A stretch of DNA of 64,000 nt from Lachnospiraceae bacterium (GCA_017936785.1 JAGBEV010000057.1:16728-80727), one strand, 5' to 3'; counted from the stretch's first letter, positions 36,955 to 45,627 are shown. The notes: generated by a model from the sequence alone, not told the origin. Numbers and translations are program-made.

Positions 36955-37455
36955 ATGATATTGAAAATCGTTATTGAAATAATTATTTTATGGCTTGTAT
37001 TTGCTTTGTATATGGAATTTTTGGTTCGAAAAAAAGGTCCTATTGGAGGAATACAATTTTATCCCAAGCAGGTACAGGAACGAGTAGTGAAATTGGGATT
37101 GATTACCAAAGAAAAAATAAAAAAGCAGTCTGTGGTTTCTATGGTTTTGCTTTTGGCGATTGATCTGGTCCTTCCGTTTATTATGATCATATATGTAAAT
37201 AATGCCAGGACTTATTGGGATATGGTATGGCAGTATTATGTGCTCTTTATGGGACAGGAATTGTATGACTGGTTCGTAGTGGATGTATGGTGGGTGGCAA
37301 TATCTGACTGGTGGCTGATTCCCGGAACAGAAGACTTAAATCATTTATGGCACGATCCAAAGATAAAGTTTTTGGGTAAAATAAAACTAATTTTTGCGGC
37401 AGTGATCATTGCAGTATTAGCCGGTGGTATTTATTGGGGGATTATGGGAGTATGA
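36955..37455 (+). CDS. Membrane protein, 166 aa, unknown
   Basis: Small integral membrane protein with about four helices; contains the aromatic segment LYDWFVVDVWWVAISDWW. Start at 36955 follows GGGAGG by 7 bases; the longer frame from TTG 36940 overlaps that site. Its stop overlaps the start of the next gene (ATGA). The product of the downstream broken gene has a matching segment (FDIIFLDWFLL), so the pair look like paralogues or partners. Controlled by the inverted repeat upstream. Confidence 0.75.
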   Translation: MILKIVIEIIILWLVFALYMEFLVRKKGPIGGIQFYPKQVQERVVKLGLITKEKIKKQSVVSMVLLLAIDLVLPFIMIIYVNNARTYWDMVWQYYVLFMGQELYDWFVVDVWWVAISDWWLIPGTEDLNHLWHDPKIKFLGKIKLIFAAVIIAVLAGGIYWGIMGV

Positions 37456-37863
37456 AGGTAACTTTAATTTTATCATTTATCATGATGGCGGCATTGTTTT
37501 TTATGATATTGGCGGTAGTAGCATTTATTCAATCCAAGAAGTTCTTGGGGTCAGCTCCGAAGGATATACAGGAAGCTATTCTGGAACATGAGGAGCGTTT
37601 TTTCGGAGCCAGAATCTTAGGCTGGCTTATTCTTGTAATCAGTGTTTTGGTTTTTCCGTGTGTATTTACTTAAAGCATTTGATATTATTTTTTTAGATTG
37701 GTTTTTACTTACAAAAACGCATTTTTACCAGCATTATTATCCGGAAACAGAGGGATGCGCAGGATTCCATCAGTTTGGATTTAATCGAAAGGAACAGCTT
37801 AGGCAAATTCTATTGTTTCCGTTTATTGCTTTACTGTCAGCATGGATATGTGCGCTTTTGTAA
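37452..37863 (+). pseudogene. Frameshifted membrane protein gene, paralogue of 36955
   Basis: Two overlapping frames together make one protein. Frame 1 (37452-37673) gives two membrane helices and ends at a stop; frame 2 (open from about 37642 to 37863) continues with YLLKAFDIIFLDWFLL and a final helix LLFPFIALLSAWICALL. The switch lies near 37660-37670 and one extra base explains it. The second part parallels the upstream gene's LYDWFVVDVWWV region. So the gene is interrupted, unless the base is a sequencing error. Confidence 0.6.
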
Positions 37864-37918
37864 GCAGAAAATTTCAGCTTAAAACTGGGGAAAAGGTGAA
37901 TTTGAGCTGCAAAAATGC

Positions 37919-38233
37919 TTATTCTATTATTTTTGTAGGTACATATGAGAAGTCTGAGTTTAAAAGTTGCTGTAGTTCCTCTGTTCCTTCTGTAGAAATA
38001 TCATCTTCGAAAGTATCATCTGATAAAATTTCGGTATTCATATCAAGATCAAGTGTTTCATCTAATGCTTCCTCTAATAAGTCGGCGGTCTGTTCCATTT
38101 GTTTTTCAGATTCAGTTATATAACGTTTTGCCGCTTCCGTTGCATTTTGGTATCCATGAATCATTTTTACACCGATCCCACCTATGATCGGAATCAGCAA
38201 TAAGGCTGATAAAGTAGTTCTATAAAAGTTCAT
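37919..38233 (-). CDS. Small membrane-anchored acidic protein
   Basis: 104 aa: one N-terminal hydrophobic segment (LSALLLIPIIGGIGVKMI) acts as anchor or signal, followed by an acidic helical tail. AGGAGC lies 8 bases upstream on the minus strand. It faces the broken membrane gene tail to tail. No family recognised. Confidence 0.6.
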   Translation of the reverse strand: MNFYRTTLSALLLIPIIGGIGVKMIHGYQNATEAAKRYITESEKQMEQTADLLEEALDETLDLDMNTEILSDDTFEDDISTEGTEELQQLLNSDFSYVPTKIIE

Positions 38234-38346
38234 TGCAAGCTCCTGTTCTTGTTTGTTTCATAATGCGAAAAATATTTATTTCTAATAGGGATTATTGGAT
38301 GTTTTTCAGAAATTTATACATCCGTTTTTACTATTGAAAAATATTT

Positions 38347-38359
38347 CTAATTAAATTAG
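38347..38359. promoter_or_regulatory. Perfect 13-bp palindrome upstream of nitroreductase gene
   Basis: CTAATT-A-AATTAG lies 36 bases before the ATG at 38395 and follows a TTGAAA box at 38334; a MarR-type operator would look like this. Confidence 0.4.
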
Positions 38360-38394
38360 GCTTTTTATAAAGAGAAAACAGGGAGGAAAGAACA

Positions 38395-39150
38395 ATGGAA
38401 GAATTATTTTATCAGATGATATTTAAGAGGAAATCTTTTCACATCTTTAGAGGAGAGAAAGGCTTAACAGAAGAAAAGCTGGCGGAGATTAAAAAGGTCT
38501 TTTGTGGTTTGCGACCACTTATTGAAGATATAGAGGTGGGAATTAAAATTATGCCAAGAGAAGAGACTTCTTGTAAAAGGGGAGAGTATTGTGTGTTATT
38601 GTTCAGTGAACAGAAAGAAGGGCATTTACAGAATATCGGATATCTTGGGGAACAATTGGATCTGTGGCTTGCTTCGCAGAATATCGGAGTGTGCTGGTAT
38701 GGAATGGGAAAAGTGAAAGAAGAGGATAGTAAGCTGGGAGATTTGGATTTTGTTATTATGCTTGCCATAGAGCAGGCGGGGGAAGGGGATTTCAGAAAGG
38801 ATATGTTTAAAAGTAAAAGAAAGCCCCTGAAGGAAATTTGGGAAGGAGAGCCGCTATCCGACGTCAGTGCAATCGTCAGATTTGCGCCCAGTGCATGTAA
38901 TACACAGCCCTGGATCGTGGAGAGAGACGGGAAGGAATTGAAAGTTTTTAGATATAAAAAACCGGGAAAAAGGGGAATGATGCCCATGGATAAAGTGGTT
39001 TATTATAACAGAATTGATATAGGCATTTTTCTGCTGTTTCTTGATGTGTGCCTGACTCATGAAAATATGAAATATGAAAGAACACTTTATCATGATAGTG
39101 GGGACGATTGTGCGGAGAAAACATTGGCTGCGGTGTACAGCGTGGGATAA
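38395..39150 (+). CDS. Nitroreductase-family protein (TM1586-type)
   Basis: FMN-type nitroreductase-like protein, 251 aa, of the two-half 'putative TM nitroreductase' group. N-terminal half starts with FKRKSFHIF; the C-terminal half has the FAPSACNTQPW motif which contacts flavin in this family, and MDKVVYYNRIDIGIFLLFL. Substrate unknown. GGGAGG ribosome site. It stands just before a TetR-led operon but has its own upstream region. Confidence 0.82.
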   Translation: MEELFYQMIFKRKSFHIFRGEKGLTEEKLAEIKKVFCGLRPLIEDIEVGIKIMPREETSCKRGEYCVLLFSEQKEGHLQNIGYLGEQLDLWLASQNIGVCWYGMGKVKEEDSKLGDLDFVIMLAIEQAGEGDFRKDMFKSKRKPLKEIWEGEPLSDVSAIVRFAPSACNTQPWIVERDGKELKVFRYKKPGKRGMMPMDKVVYYNRIDIGIFLLFLDVCLTHENMKYERTLYHDSGDDCAEKTLAAVYSVG

Positions 39151-39185
39151 ATGTTTCCTATACTTTTTTAAATATAGAAATAGTC

Positions 39186-39242
39186 TTGACATTTATTTAT
39201 TAGGGAGTTATATTGTTTTTAATCAATGAAAAAATATTCATT
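39186..39242 (+). promoter_or_regulatory. Sigma-A promoter with TetR-type operator AATGAA-N6-TTCATT
   Basis: TTGACA (39186-39191), 17 bases, TATATT (39209-39214). Directly downstream lies AATGAA-AAAATA-TTCATT (39225-39242), a perfect inverted repeat over the start region: autoregulatory site for the TetR gene that follows. Same half-sites and spacing occur at 45557-45627. Confidence 0.75.
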
Positions 39243-39260
39243 CAATAAATGGAGGGTATT

Positions 39261-39857
39261 ATGCCTAAGTCAGCAGAGCGTTGTAAAGAGATCCGGGAGG
39301 AAATGAGAAATAAGATACTTCATGATTCCATGTTGTATTTTGCCAGGAATGGATTTTCGGGGACAAAGATCAGTGATCTTGCCAAACATATTGGAATCGG
39401 ACAGGGAACCATCTATGTTTATTTTGAATCAAAGGAAGATCTGTTTCAGGAGATACACAAAATGATAAACAGGGATAAGGACATTAAACAGGTAAAATTA
39501 CTTGCTGGACTTCCTATGCCGGCAAAGCAGAAGATACATAAGATGACCAAGGTCATATTGGAGAAGCTGAAGGAAGATGAGAGCTTTGCAGGTGTAATCG
39601 CCTTGAATACCCAGATGGTTTTAGAGCAGGATGAGGGAGGTTCAGCAGGCGATACCACCTATCAGTTGGAATTGTACAAGTACACAGCGAAGATCATAGA
39701 GCAGGGACAAAAAGAAGGAACTGTAGTAGAAGGGGAACCTATGAAGCTGGCGGATTATTATTGGGGCGTTGTGTATTTGTATTCTTTGAAAAAGTTATTT
39801 ACCACCAAGTATGAAATGATCAATGAAGCAGATCTGGAGCGGACAATATTAAAATGA
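39261..39857 (+). CDS. TetR/AcrR-family repressor
   Basis: TetR regulator, 198 aa. The N-terminal helix-turn-helix reads AKHIGIGQGTIYVYFESKED, with the TetR_N signature; the rest is an all-helical ligand domain. Start at 39261 follows GGAGGG; the frame could extend to 39249 but without a site. It heads a probable operon with an SDR (39886) and a condensation-like protein (40668), and its promoter carries the operator described at 39186. It probably represses its own operon. Confidence 0.88.
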   Translation: MPKSAERCKEIREEMRNKILHDSMLYFARNGFSGTKISDLAKHIGIGQGTIYVYFESKEDLFQEIHKMINRDKDIKQVKLLAGLPMPAKQKIHKMTKVILEKLKEDESFAGVIALNTQMVLEQDEGGSAGDTTYQLELYKYTAKIIEQGQKEGTVVEGEPMKLADYYWGVVYLYSLKKLFTTKYEMINEADLERTILK

Positions 39858-39885
39858 TGGATCGTTTTATACAGGAGGAAGGAAT

Positions 39886-40656
39886 GTGGGAAATAAAATA
39901 GCGATCATAACAGGTGCCAGCGGCGGCATCGGAAGAGAATTTGTAAAAAAGCTTCTTGAAGAAGAGGTGGATGAAATCTGGGCAGTTGCCAGAAACAGGG
40001 AAAAGCTGGTGGCGTTACAAAAAGAAATGGGCAGGAAGATAGTTGTTATTCCAAAAGATCTGACAAAATCTAAAGAGCTGTATTCCATAGGTGAGATGCT
40101 TTATAAAGAAAAGCCGGTTGTTGCATATCTGGTCAATAATGCCGGTATCGCAAGAATGGGCTCGTACAAGGAATTTACGGTAGAAGAAATAGAAAACACC
40201 ATCAATATTAACTGCAGTGCGATGGCGGTCTTATGCACCATGTGTATTCCCTATATGCAGAAAGGCAGCAGGATTTTGAATATTTCATCAGCTTCTGCTT
40301 TTCAACCGCAGCCTTATCTGAACCTGTATGGAGCGACAAAAGTTTTTGAACGAAATTATTCCCGTGCCTTAAATGCGGAATTAAAAGGAAGCGGCATAAC
40401 TGTAACGGCGGTATGTCCCGGCTGGGTGGATACGGAATTGCTGATGCGAAAGGTTAATGGAAAGACCGTAAAATTCCCGGGAATGGTATCTGCCGCAAGG
40501 GTGGTGGAAACTGCTTTAAAAGACGCAAAGAGAGGAAAAGATATGTCAGTATGTTCCTTATATGTGAAGTATGAACATGTGATTGCAAAGCTGTTTCCTC
40601 AAAGAGCCGTTATGAGGGTATGGATTAAAGGAATCAGAAAATACGGATTTCAGTAG
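39886..40656 (+). CDS. Short-chain dehydrogenase/reductase
   Basis: Classical SDR, 256 aa: cofactor loop TGASGGIGREF, NNAG motif, and catalytic Tyr-Lys in YGATK, with an upstream Ser (SSAS). NAD(P)-dependent carbonyl reduction or alcohol oxidation is expected; substrate unknown. Start is GTG at 39886 behind AGGAGGAAGG (an overlapping ATG at 39884 is out of frame and stops after five codons). Second gene of the TetR operon, 11 bases before the condensation-like gene. Confidence 0.88.
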   Translation: MGNKIAIITGASGGIGREFVKKLLEEEVDEIWAVARNREKLVALQKEMGRKIVVIPKDLTKSKELYSIGEMLYKEKPVVAYLVNNAGIARMGSYKEFTVEEIENTININCSAMAVLCTMCIPYMQKGSRILNISSASAFQPQPYLNLYGATKVFERNYSRALNAELKGSGITVTAVCPGWVDTELLMRKVNGKTVKFPGMVSAARVVETALKDAKRGKDMSVCSLYVKYEHVIAKLFPQRAVMRVWIKGIRKYGFQ

Positions 40657-40667
40657 AGGGGGATTTT

Positions 40668-41924
40668 ATGAAAAATTTTATCAGCTCAGAAAGAGTGGAT
40701 TTGTTTGAACCTAATATTTATATTCAGTTTCTTGTAAAGATCACGGGCGATCCGACTGCCGATGACTTGATGAAAGCCGTAAAAGAAGCTTTTTTAGCAA
40801 ATGAGTCCACCATGTCAAAGATTGTGCTTACAGAAGATGGAACAGCATTTTATGAAAGAATGTCTGAAAGCGGATGCAGTGTAACAGTAACACAGAAAGA
40901 TTGGGAGGTCCTGATCAGGGAAAATGAAAAACTTGCTTTTCAAATTGATAAAGGCGAGATGATGAGGGTGTTCATTATTACTTCCGATGATGAAATCCGG
41001 ATGCTTATTATGGCACACCACCTGGTGGGGGACGGTAAGTCTGTTGCTTATTTTCTGGAAGATGTCATGAGGGCATTATCCGGAGAGAAGATCGAATATA
41101 AACCGCTACATTTAATAAACGAGGATTTGCTTCCAAAAGAATCAAATCTGCCTCCATTTTATAAGCTCTATGCACGCAGTTTCAATCGAAAATGGCGGCG
41201 AAACAGATGTACCTTTAACTGGGAAGATTATTATCATATCCACGAAGTTTATTGGAGGGAGAAAAGCTCCAATATCATTTGCAAAACTTTTTCTGTAGAA
41301 GATGTAGATAAACTTCGCATCAAAGCACAGAAGATGGGCATATCAGTTAATAGTCTGCTGACAACAGCTTTTCTAAGGGCGAATCCTGAAAATGGCTGCA
41401 TAGGAATGCCTGTGGATGCAAGAAATGACCATAACCGTTCAATGGCAAATCAGGCAACGGGGATCAGTGTAGATCACTATTATTCTGAAAAACTTTCTTT
41501 TGAAGAAAATGCAGGAATTGTTCATCAAAAGGTCCATAAAAAGTTAGACAGCCCTGTTTTTAGATATTTTATTTTGCGCTTTCTGCCATTATTTGATCCG
41601 GCTTTGCTGGATTCCATATTGTTTGCCACATATGATCTGTGTGACAATAAAACCAGTGCAAAACTGGCTGAGGTCATGGGATACAAGGGCGGAAAGACAA
41701 GGGAATTGGGCATTACCAATTTGATCAGGCTAGACATTCCCGATACTTATGGAAGTTATGGGATAAAAAATGTTTTGTTTGTTCCTCCGGTTGTATCTTA
41801 TGCAAAGCATATCATAGGTGTGGTTACTACAGGGGATGGGATGAGGATTTCTTATCATTTTATGAGTGATCAGGATGCTGCAGAAGAGAAGAAGTTTTTT
41901 GAGCGGGCGATGGAGAATCTGTAA
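40668..41924 (+). CDS. Stand-alone condensation-domain-like acyltransferase
   Basis: 418 aa, with the HHxxxDG signature as AHHLVGDGKS (about residues 119-128) typical of condensation domains, carnitine/chloramphenicol-type acyltransferases and alcohol acetyltransferases. The rest of the chain has the two-lobed length of that fold (FTR: GMPVDARN...). No carrier or adenylation domain is fused or adjacent, so it is not an NRPS module. Next to an SDR it could acylate an alcohol made or consumed there. Terminator follows. Fold assignment good; reaction is inference. Confidence 0.75.
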   Translation: MKNFISSERVDLFEPNIYIQFLVKITGDPTADDLMKAVKEAFLANESTMSKIVLTEDGTAFYERMSESGCSVTVTQKDWEVLIRENEKLAFQIDKGEMMRVFIITSDDEIRMLIMAHHLVGDGKSVAYFLEDVMRALSGEKIEYKPLHLINEDLLPKESNLPPFYKLYARSFNRKWRRNRCTFNWEDYYHIHEVYWREKSSNIICKTFSVEDVDKLRIKAQKMGISVNSLLTTAFLRANPENGCIGMPVDARNDHNRSMANQATGISVDHYYSEKLSFEENAGIVHQKVHKKLDSPVFRYFILRFLPLFDPALLDSILFATYDLCDNKTSAKLAEVMGYKGGKTRELGITNLIRLDIPDTYGSYGIKNVLFVPPVVSYAKHIIGVVTTGDGMRISYHFMSDQDAAEEKKFFERAMENL

Positions 41925-41930
41925 GAAGTG

Positions 41931-41991
41931 AAAGCTGTCATATTTTGAAATGTTTGATATGTAAAACGTTTCCGGATATGGCAGCTTTTTA
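41931..41991 (+). terminator. Terminator of the TetR-SDR-acyltransferase operon
   Basis: AAAGCTGTCATAT (41931-41943) pairs with ATATGGCAGCTTT (41976-41988), T run after it. Confidence 0.8.
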
Positions 41992-41999
41992 ATGGGTAA

Positions 42000-42158
42000 T
42001 TAATTATCTTCTATATTCTGCTGGGTGCGCTCTATCATTTCCTCCATGAGTTTTTCGGCTTTCTCATATTCATGATTCTTCAGCGCATCATGAATTTGTT
42101 TTTGGACTACTAATTGTTCTCTTAAAAAACTTTTAAATACTGGCATTTCATTTTCCAT
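42000..42158 (-). CDS. Small helical protein, 52 aa
   Basis: A 52-residue frame on the minus strand, MENEMPVFKSFL... ending QQNIEDN, strongly amphipathic and alpha-helical with Glu/Lys/Gln heptads. AAAGGGG lies 8 bases before the ATG and the gene is flanked by a terminator on one side. No family recognised; could be a small regulator or an antitoxin-like helix pair, but nothing proves it. Confidence 0.6.
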   Translation of the reverse strand: MENEMPVFKSFLREQLVVQKQIHDALKNHEYEKAEKLMEEMIERTQQNIEDN

Positions 42159-42266
42159 GACCTACACCCCTTTCTGCTAGTTTAAGGATATTATAGGTCT
42201 TTTCCTTTCTCCCCGTCAAGCCGTTAGGAAAGCAAAAATATAATTTTCCGTTTAAATAATAAAAAA

Positions 42267-42324
42267 ATTGCGTTCAAGATATATAGAGATAAAATTGACA
42301 CTATTATCAACGCAATGATAAGAT
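42267..42324 (+). promoter_or_regulatory. Promoter with flanking 8-bp inverted repeat
   Basis: TTGACA (42295-42300), 18 bases, TAAGAT (42319-42324). ATTGCGTT (42267-42274) and AACGCAAT (42309-42316) are perfect complements on either side of the -35 box. The 42159-42374 gap holds nothing else recognisable. Confidence 0.5.
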
Positions 42325-42374
42325 AAATTAGATACTGTTTTAGTCAGGACTATAAATAAGGCGAGGGTTGATCA

Positions 42375-42986
42375 ATGAATAAAAAAATATGGGATATCTA
42401 TGCTCCAATCTATGAAAAGGCGATGCGCGCAGACCGCAAAGTTTATAAGTTTATGTATGACCGTATTCCAAAGGTTATTGAGGGGAAAGAAGTATTGGAA
42501 ATTGCCACCGGTCCGGGATTGTTGGCAAAGCATGTTGCGTATGCTGCAAATAGAATGGTTGCCACAGACTATTCGGATGGAATGATCGCAGAAGCCAGAA
42601 AAGGAGAGTATCCTGATAATCTGACATTTGAAGTTGCGGATGCGACGAATCTGCCGTATGATGATGATTCCTTTGACGTGGTGCTGATCGCCAATGCACT
42701 TCATATTATGCCGAATCCTGAGAAAGCACTTCAGGAGATAAACAGAGTATTGAAAAATAAGGGTATATTGATTGCTCCTAATTTTGTAAAACATAAGGGC
42801 GGCTTTATCAGTAGAACATGGTCCGGAATATTAAAAATCGCAGGTGTAAAGTTTGAGCATCAGTGGCAGACAGAGGATTATAAGGAGTTTCTTGAAAAGA
42901 ACGGATGGAAAGTTAAGAATTGTAAAGAAATGAAGGCGCGCATTTCCATGGCGTATGTTGAATGTGTAAGAAATAGGAGTAACTAA
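42375..42986 (+). CDS. Class I SAM-dependent methyltransferase
   Basis: Methyltransferase, 203 aa, UbiE/phospholipid-methyltransferase-like. Motif I is LEIATGPGLLAKH (SAM loop), followed by TDYSDGM, and ADATNLPYDDDSFDVVLIANALHI, the typical acidic and post-II motifs. Small-molecule or lipid substrate likely; not determined. Three bases before the LRR-like gene, so co-transcribed. Confidence 0.85.
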   Translation: MNKKIWDIYAPIYEKAMRADRKVYKFMYDRIPKVIEGKEVLEIATGPGLLAKHVAYAANRMVATDYSDGMIAEARKGEYPDNLTFEVADATNLPYDDDSFDVVLIANALHIMPNPEKALQEINRVLKNKGILIAPNFVKHKGGFISRTWSGILKIAGVKFEHQWQTEDYKEFLEKNGWKVKNCKEMKARISMAYVECVRNRSN

Positions 42987-42989
42987 TTT

Positions 42990-43847
42990 ATGCCAATAAA
43001 ATTTACAGATAGCAAACCATTAACATTTGATAATTTCGATAATCGGGATAATTATCAAGCCTTTTTGTATGGTAATGCTGCAGACATTGGTGGTGGAACA
43101 ATATTAAAAGAGGAAATAGATGTTTTGAGTCAATATCCTGATCTAAAGCGTATTGCTATTATGGGATTACATCAAGATACATTTGAATATTTTGTTGAGA
43201 CATATGGGAAAAAGTTTGAAGCTATCTATTTTTGGAAAAATAAGTTAGTAGAGGATTGGTCTAAATTAAGTAAATTGGAAAACATTGAGGTATTAGCTTA
43301 CTTTCATAATCAGAGAATTGAAGTGCTGTGGGATATGAGAGAAAACAAAAAACTCAGGTTATTAGCTATTGAAGATTTCACCAGATTAAAAGACATGAGT
43401 GGAATTGAAAAGGCTCCTGTCCTGGAAGGATTATTGTTTGGAAATAAGGTCTGGGCAAGAACTTCAATAAATAGATTTCCGGATTTACAATTAACATCCA
43501 TACGAAGAATAAATCACAATGCTGAAGTTTCTTTTGAAGATACATTTCGAATGTTGCAAATTCCATCTTTGGAAAATTTAGATTTTCGAACGAATTTGTA
43601 TCCAACAGAGTTTATAGCCTGGATCTGTGCTAATTATCCAAATTTAAAGGGTTATTGCTTAAATCCGTATGTAAAGTTCACTGATAATAGTGCGGTTATT
43701 TGTGGCAAAAGAAAGCCTTGTATTGATGATATAACAGATGAAAAAGGATTGGCAAAGATCGAGAAAGCTGGAAAAAATTTTGAACAAATGAAAGAAAAAT
43801 ATAGAGGGTTTACATTTTCTCAAATAATGGATGTATTAAAAAGTTAG
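42990..43847 (+). CDS. Leucine-rich-repeat-like protein, unknown
   Basis: Soluble 285-aa protein with irregular leucine-rich repeats through the middle (YPDLKRIAIMG, LSKLENIEVLAYF, NKKLRLLAIEDFTRLKDM, IPSLENLDFRTN). No signal peptide. Very AT-rich compared with the core genes, suggesting acquisition. It lies 3 bases after the methyltransferase. Role unknown; like the gene at 35450 it may be an intracellular recognition or immunity protein. Confidence 0.7.
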   Translation: MPIKFTDSKPLTFDNFDNRDNYQAFLYGNAADIGGGTILKEEIDVLSQYPDLKRIAIMGLHQDTFEYFVETYGKKFEAIYFWKNKLVEDWSKLSKLENIEVLAYFHNQRIEVLWDMRENKKLRLLAIEDFTRLKDMSGIEKAPVLEGLLFGNKVWARTSINRFPDLQLTSIRRINHNAEVSFEDTFRMLQIPSLENLDFRTNLYPTEFIAWICANYPNLKGYCLNPYVKFTDNSAVICGKRKPCIDDITDEKGLAKIEKAGKNFEQMKEKYRGFTFSQIMDVLKS

Positions 43848-43895
43848 CCGGATATATAATGAGAAAATACAGTTTAACGAGGAATAGGTGCATGA

Positions 43896-44561
43896 TCAGA
43901 CTTCTATTCCTAAAAGATAATTTACAGTCTTTGCCATAGTTTGTAAAAGCATTTTGGGTTGATAATATTCAGCCATAGGTCCTTTGCGGTAACAATTGTT
44001 TACAATACAACACATCTGAATACCGGAGTATGCTGATGAGATATAAGTCAGAAGTTCCGTTTCGCTTACCTTTGCCTGTATTTCTCCCTTTTGCAGTTTT
44101 TGCTTAAAATAATCAGAAGTGCGCGACATGATGTATTCCATATGTCCAACACCATGAGCCCCGGCAAGAATCTTTTCGATTCTATGAGGTGCATTCATAG
44201 CAAGTACCGATAATTCAAAATCGATCTTTTCAATTCCCATCAGTTCATCTGACATAAAATCTGCAAGCATATCAAAAATATGGGTGGTAATTTCTTTTGC
44301 TGAGAGTTCATCTGCTCTTGCAAATATTTCATCAACCTTATCCTTAATAGAAACCCTTTTTCGCATTTCCACTAACATATCTGCAAATATTTCGTCAATA
44401 TCGTGATAAAAACGATAAATTCCTCCTTGACTTAATCCGGTACGATTAATAATGTCCTGCATTGTGACGGTGCTTACAGTCTTTTCAATACACAGCTCAT
44501 ATGCAGCCCCTATAATGAGATTTTTTTTATTTGTAATATATTCCTCTGTTACTTTTGGCAT
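43896..44561 (-). CDS. TetR/AcrR-family repressor
   Basis: TetR regulator, 221 aa. Helix-turn-helix segment INRTGLSQGGIYRFYHDIDE, then an all-helical ligand-binding domain. AGGAGAA ribosome site on the minus strand. It is the second gene of a two-gene unit behind the alpha/beta hydrolase (12 bases apart), and the unit's promoter carries two AATGAA-N6-TTCATT operators, so autorepression is likely. The inducer may be a substrate of the hydrolase. Confidence 0.88.
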   Translation of the reverse strand: MPKVTEEYITNKKNLIIGAAYELCIEKTVSTVTMQDIINRTGLSQGGIYRFYHDIDEIFADMLVEMRKRVSIKDKVDEIFARADELSAKEITTHIFDMLADFMSDELMGIEKIDFELSVLAMNAPHRIEKILAGAHGVGHMEYIMSRTSDYFKQKLQKGEIQAKVSETELLTYISSAYSGIQMCCIVNNCYRKGPMAEYYQPKMLLQTMAKTVNYLLGIEV

Positions 44562-44573
44562 ATTAACTTTCTC

Positions 44574-45539
44574 CTACAAATTTGATACATCAAGTAAAGT
44601 TTCAAATACAGTATCCATACCTTCTTTTCCCGGCATATGTCCGGAATTTTTGATAATACGGCAGTTCAAATAGGAATTTCCCAAAGATTCTACTGCTTTA
44701 AGAATATTCGATGTTGATGTCACGATATCTGTATCGCCCTGTAAAATGTAATAGGGTACGTTTACGTTAGAGAGATCTTCGGTCAGGTCCAATTTTAACA
44801 GCTCTGACCATAGACACGTACTTGTGGATGTGCCGTTTATCATAATTGCCTTAAAGTCCTTCAATTTATAGTCCGGACTTGTGATCAATCCTCTGATTAT
44901 TGAACTCACGGGTGCAGGCTTACCTTTTTTATTGGTGTAGCCATCTGTATATTTGCGAATACTTCCAGATAAAAACTGCATGTCTTTGTCACTAAAATTG
45001 TCTGTTGTAATTGCCCGGACCCGCTGCATTTTCCTCTCAGAAAATCCGGCTTTCTCCAACGCTTCATATACTTCATCATTTAAAAACAGCTTTTTTAAAA
45101 CCTGCCCCCAGATAACAACGGCGTCTACTTTTTTTCCAATCTTTTGTACAGCCTTTAAGGCGAGTACACTTCCCCATGACATACCCAAAAGAATTATTTT
45201 GTTAGCAGGAAAAAGTGTCTTGACTTCAGTGATCAAGTCTATGGTCATTTCCACAAAAGATTCCACGGTAAACCGATCCTTCAAATTATAATTATTAATA
45301 CCACAGCCTAACTGATCCCAGTACACCATGATGAAACGTTCTGTAAACATTGGAAATAGTCCTCTGCATCCTACAGAAAAAGGTATGGGGCTTCCCGGAC
45401 CGCCATGTAGATTAATGACAATGGGAAGGTCTTTGCTTTTTCCTTCGATCAGAATTTTCTGTGGGACTTTTCCCAAAGAAAAAGTATATATTTCAGAGAT
45501 TTCATTTTCTTCTATGATCAGTTTTCGGGCTTTGTTCAT
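44574..45539 (-). CDS. Alpha/beta hydrolase (proline iminopeptidase-like)
   Basis: Alpha/beta hydrolase, 321 aa. HGGPGSP oxyanion motif near residue 50, nucleophile elbow GMSWGS, an aspartate in the QGDTDIV segment and a His in NSGHMPG complete the triad; this is the prolyl-aminopeptidase/HGGPG subgroup. Start at 45539 follows AAGGAGC; an upstream ATG at 45602 lies inside the promoter. First gene of the unit with TetR. Substrate is unknown; a drug- or ester-hydrolysing role is possible. Confidence 0.85.
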   Translation of the reverse strand: MNKARKLIIEENEISEIYTFSLGKVPQKILIEGKSKDLPIVINLHGGPGSPIPFSVGCRGLFPMFTERFIMVYWDQLGCGINNYNLKDRFTVESFVEMTIDLITEVKTLFPANKIILLGMSWGSVLALKAVQKIGKKVDAVVIWGQVLKKLFLNDEVYEALEKAGFSERKMQRVRAITTDNFSDKDMQFLSGSIRKYTDGYTNKKGKPAPVSSIIRGLITSPDYKLKDFKAIMINGTSTSTCLWSELLKLDLTEDLSNVNVPYYILQGDTDIVTSTSNILKAVESLGNSYLNCRIIKNSGHMPGKEGMDTVFETLLDVSNL

Positions 45540-45556
45540 GATATATCTGCTCCTTA

Positions 45557-45627
45557 AAAATGAAACTGGTTTCATTTTAATGTGTACTATCATATTTGTC
45601 AATATAAAATGAATGCGTATTCATTTT
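45557..45627 (-). promoter_or_regulatory. Sigma-A promoter bracketed by two TetR-type operators
   Basis: Minus strand TTGACA (plus 45597-45602), 17 bases, TAAAAT (plus 45574-45579). Operator 1 (45557-45578) overlaps the -10 box: half-sites AAAATGAAAC and GTTTCATTTT separated by TG, perfect. Operator 2 (45606-45627) abuts the -35: AAAATGAAT and ATTCATTTT around GCGT. Both reduce to AATGAA-N6-TTCATT, as at 39225. Centres are 49 bp apart. Confidence 0.85.

Noticed and set aside
40668-41924. Non-ribosomal peptide synthetase
   Set aside because: Only the condensation-like fold is present; no adenylation or carrier domain anywhere in the window.
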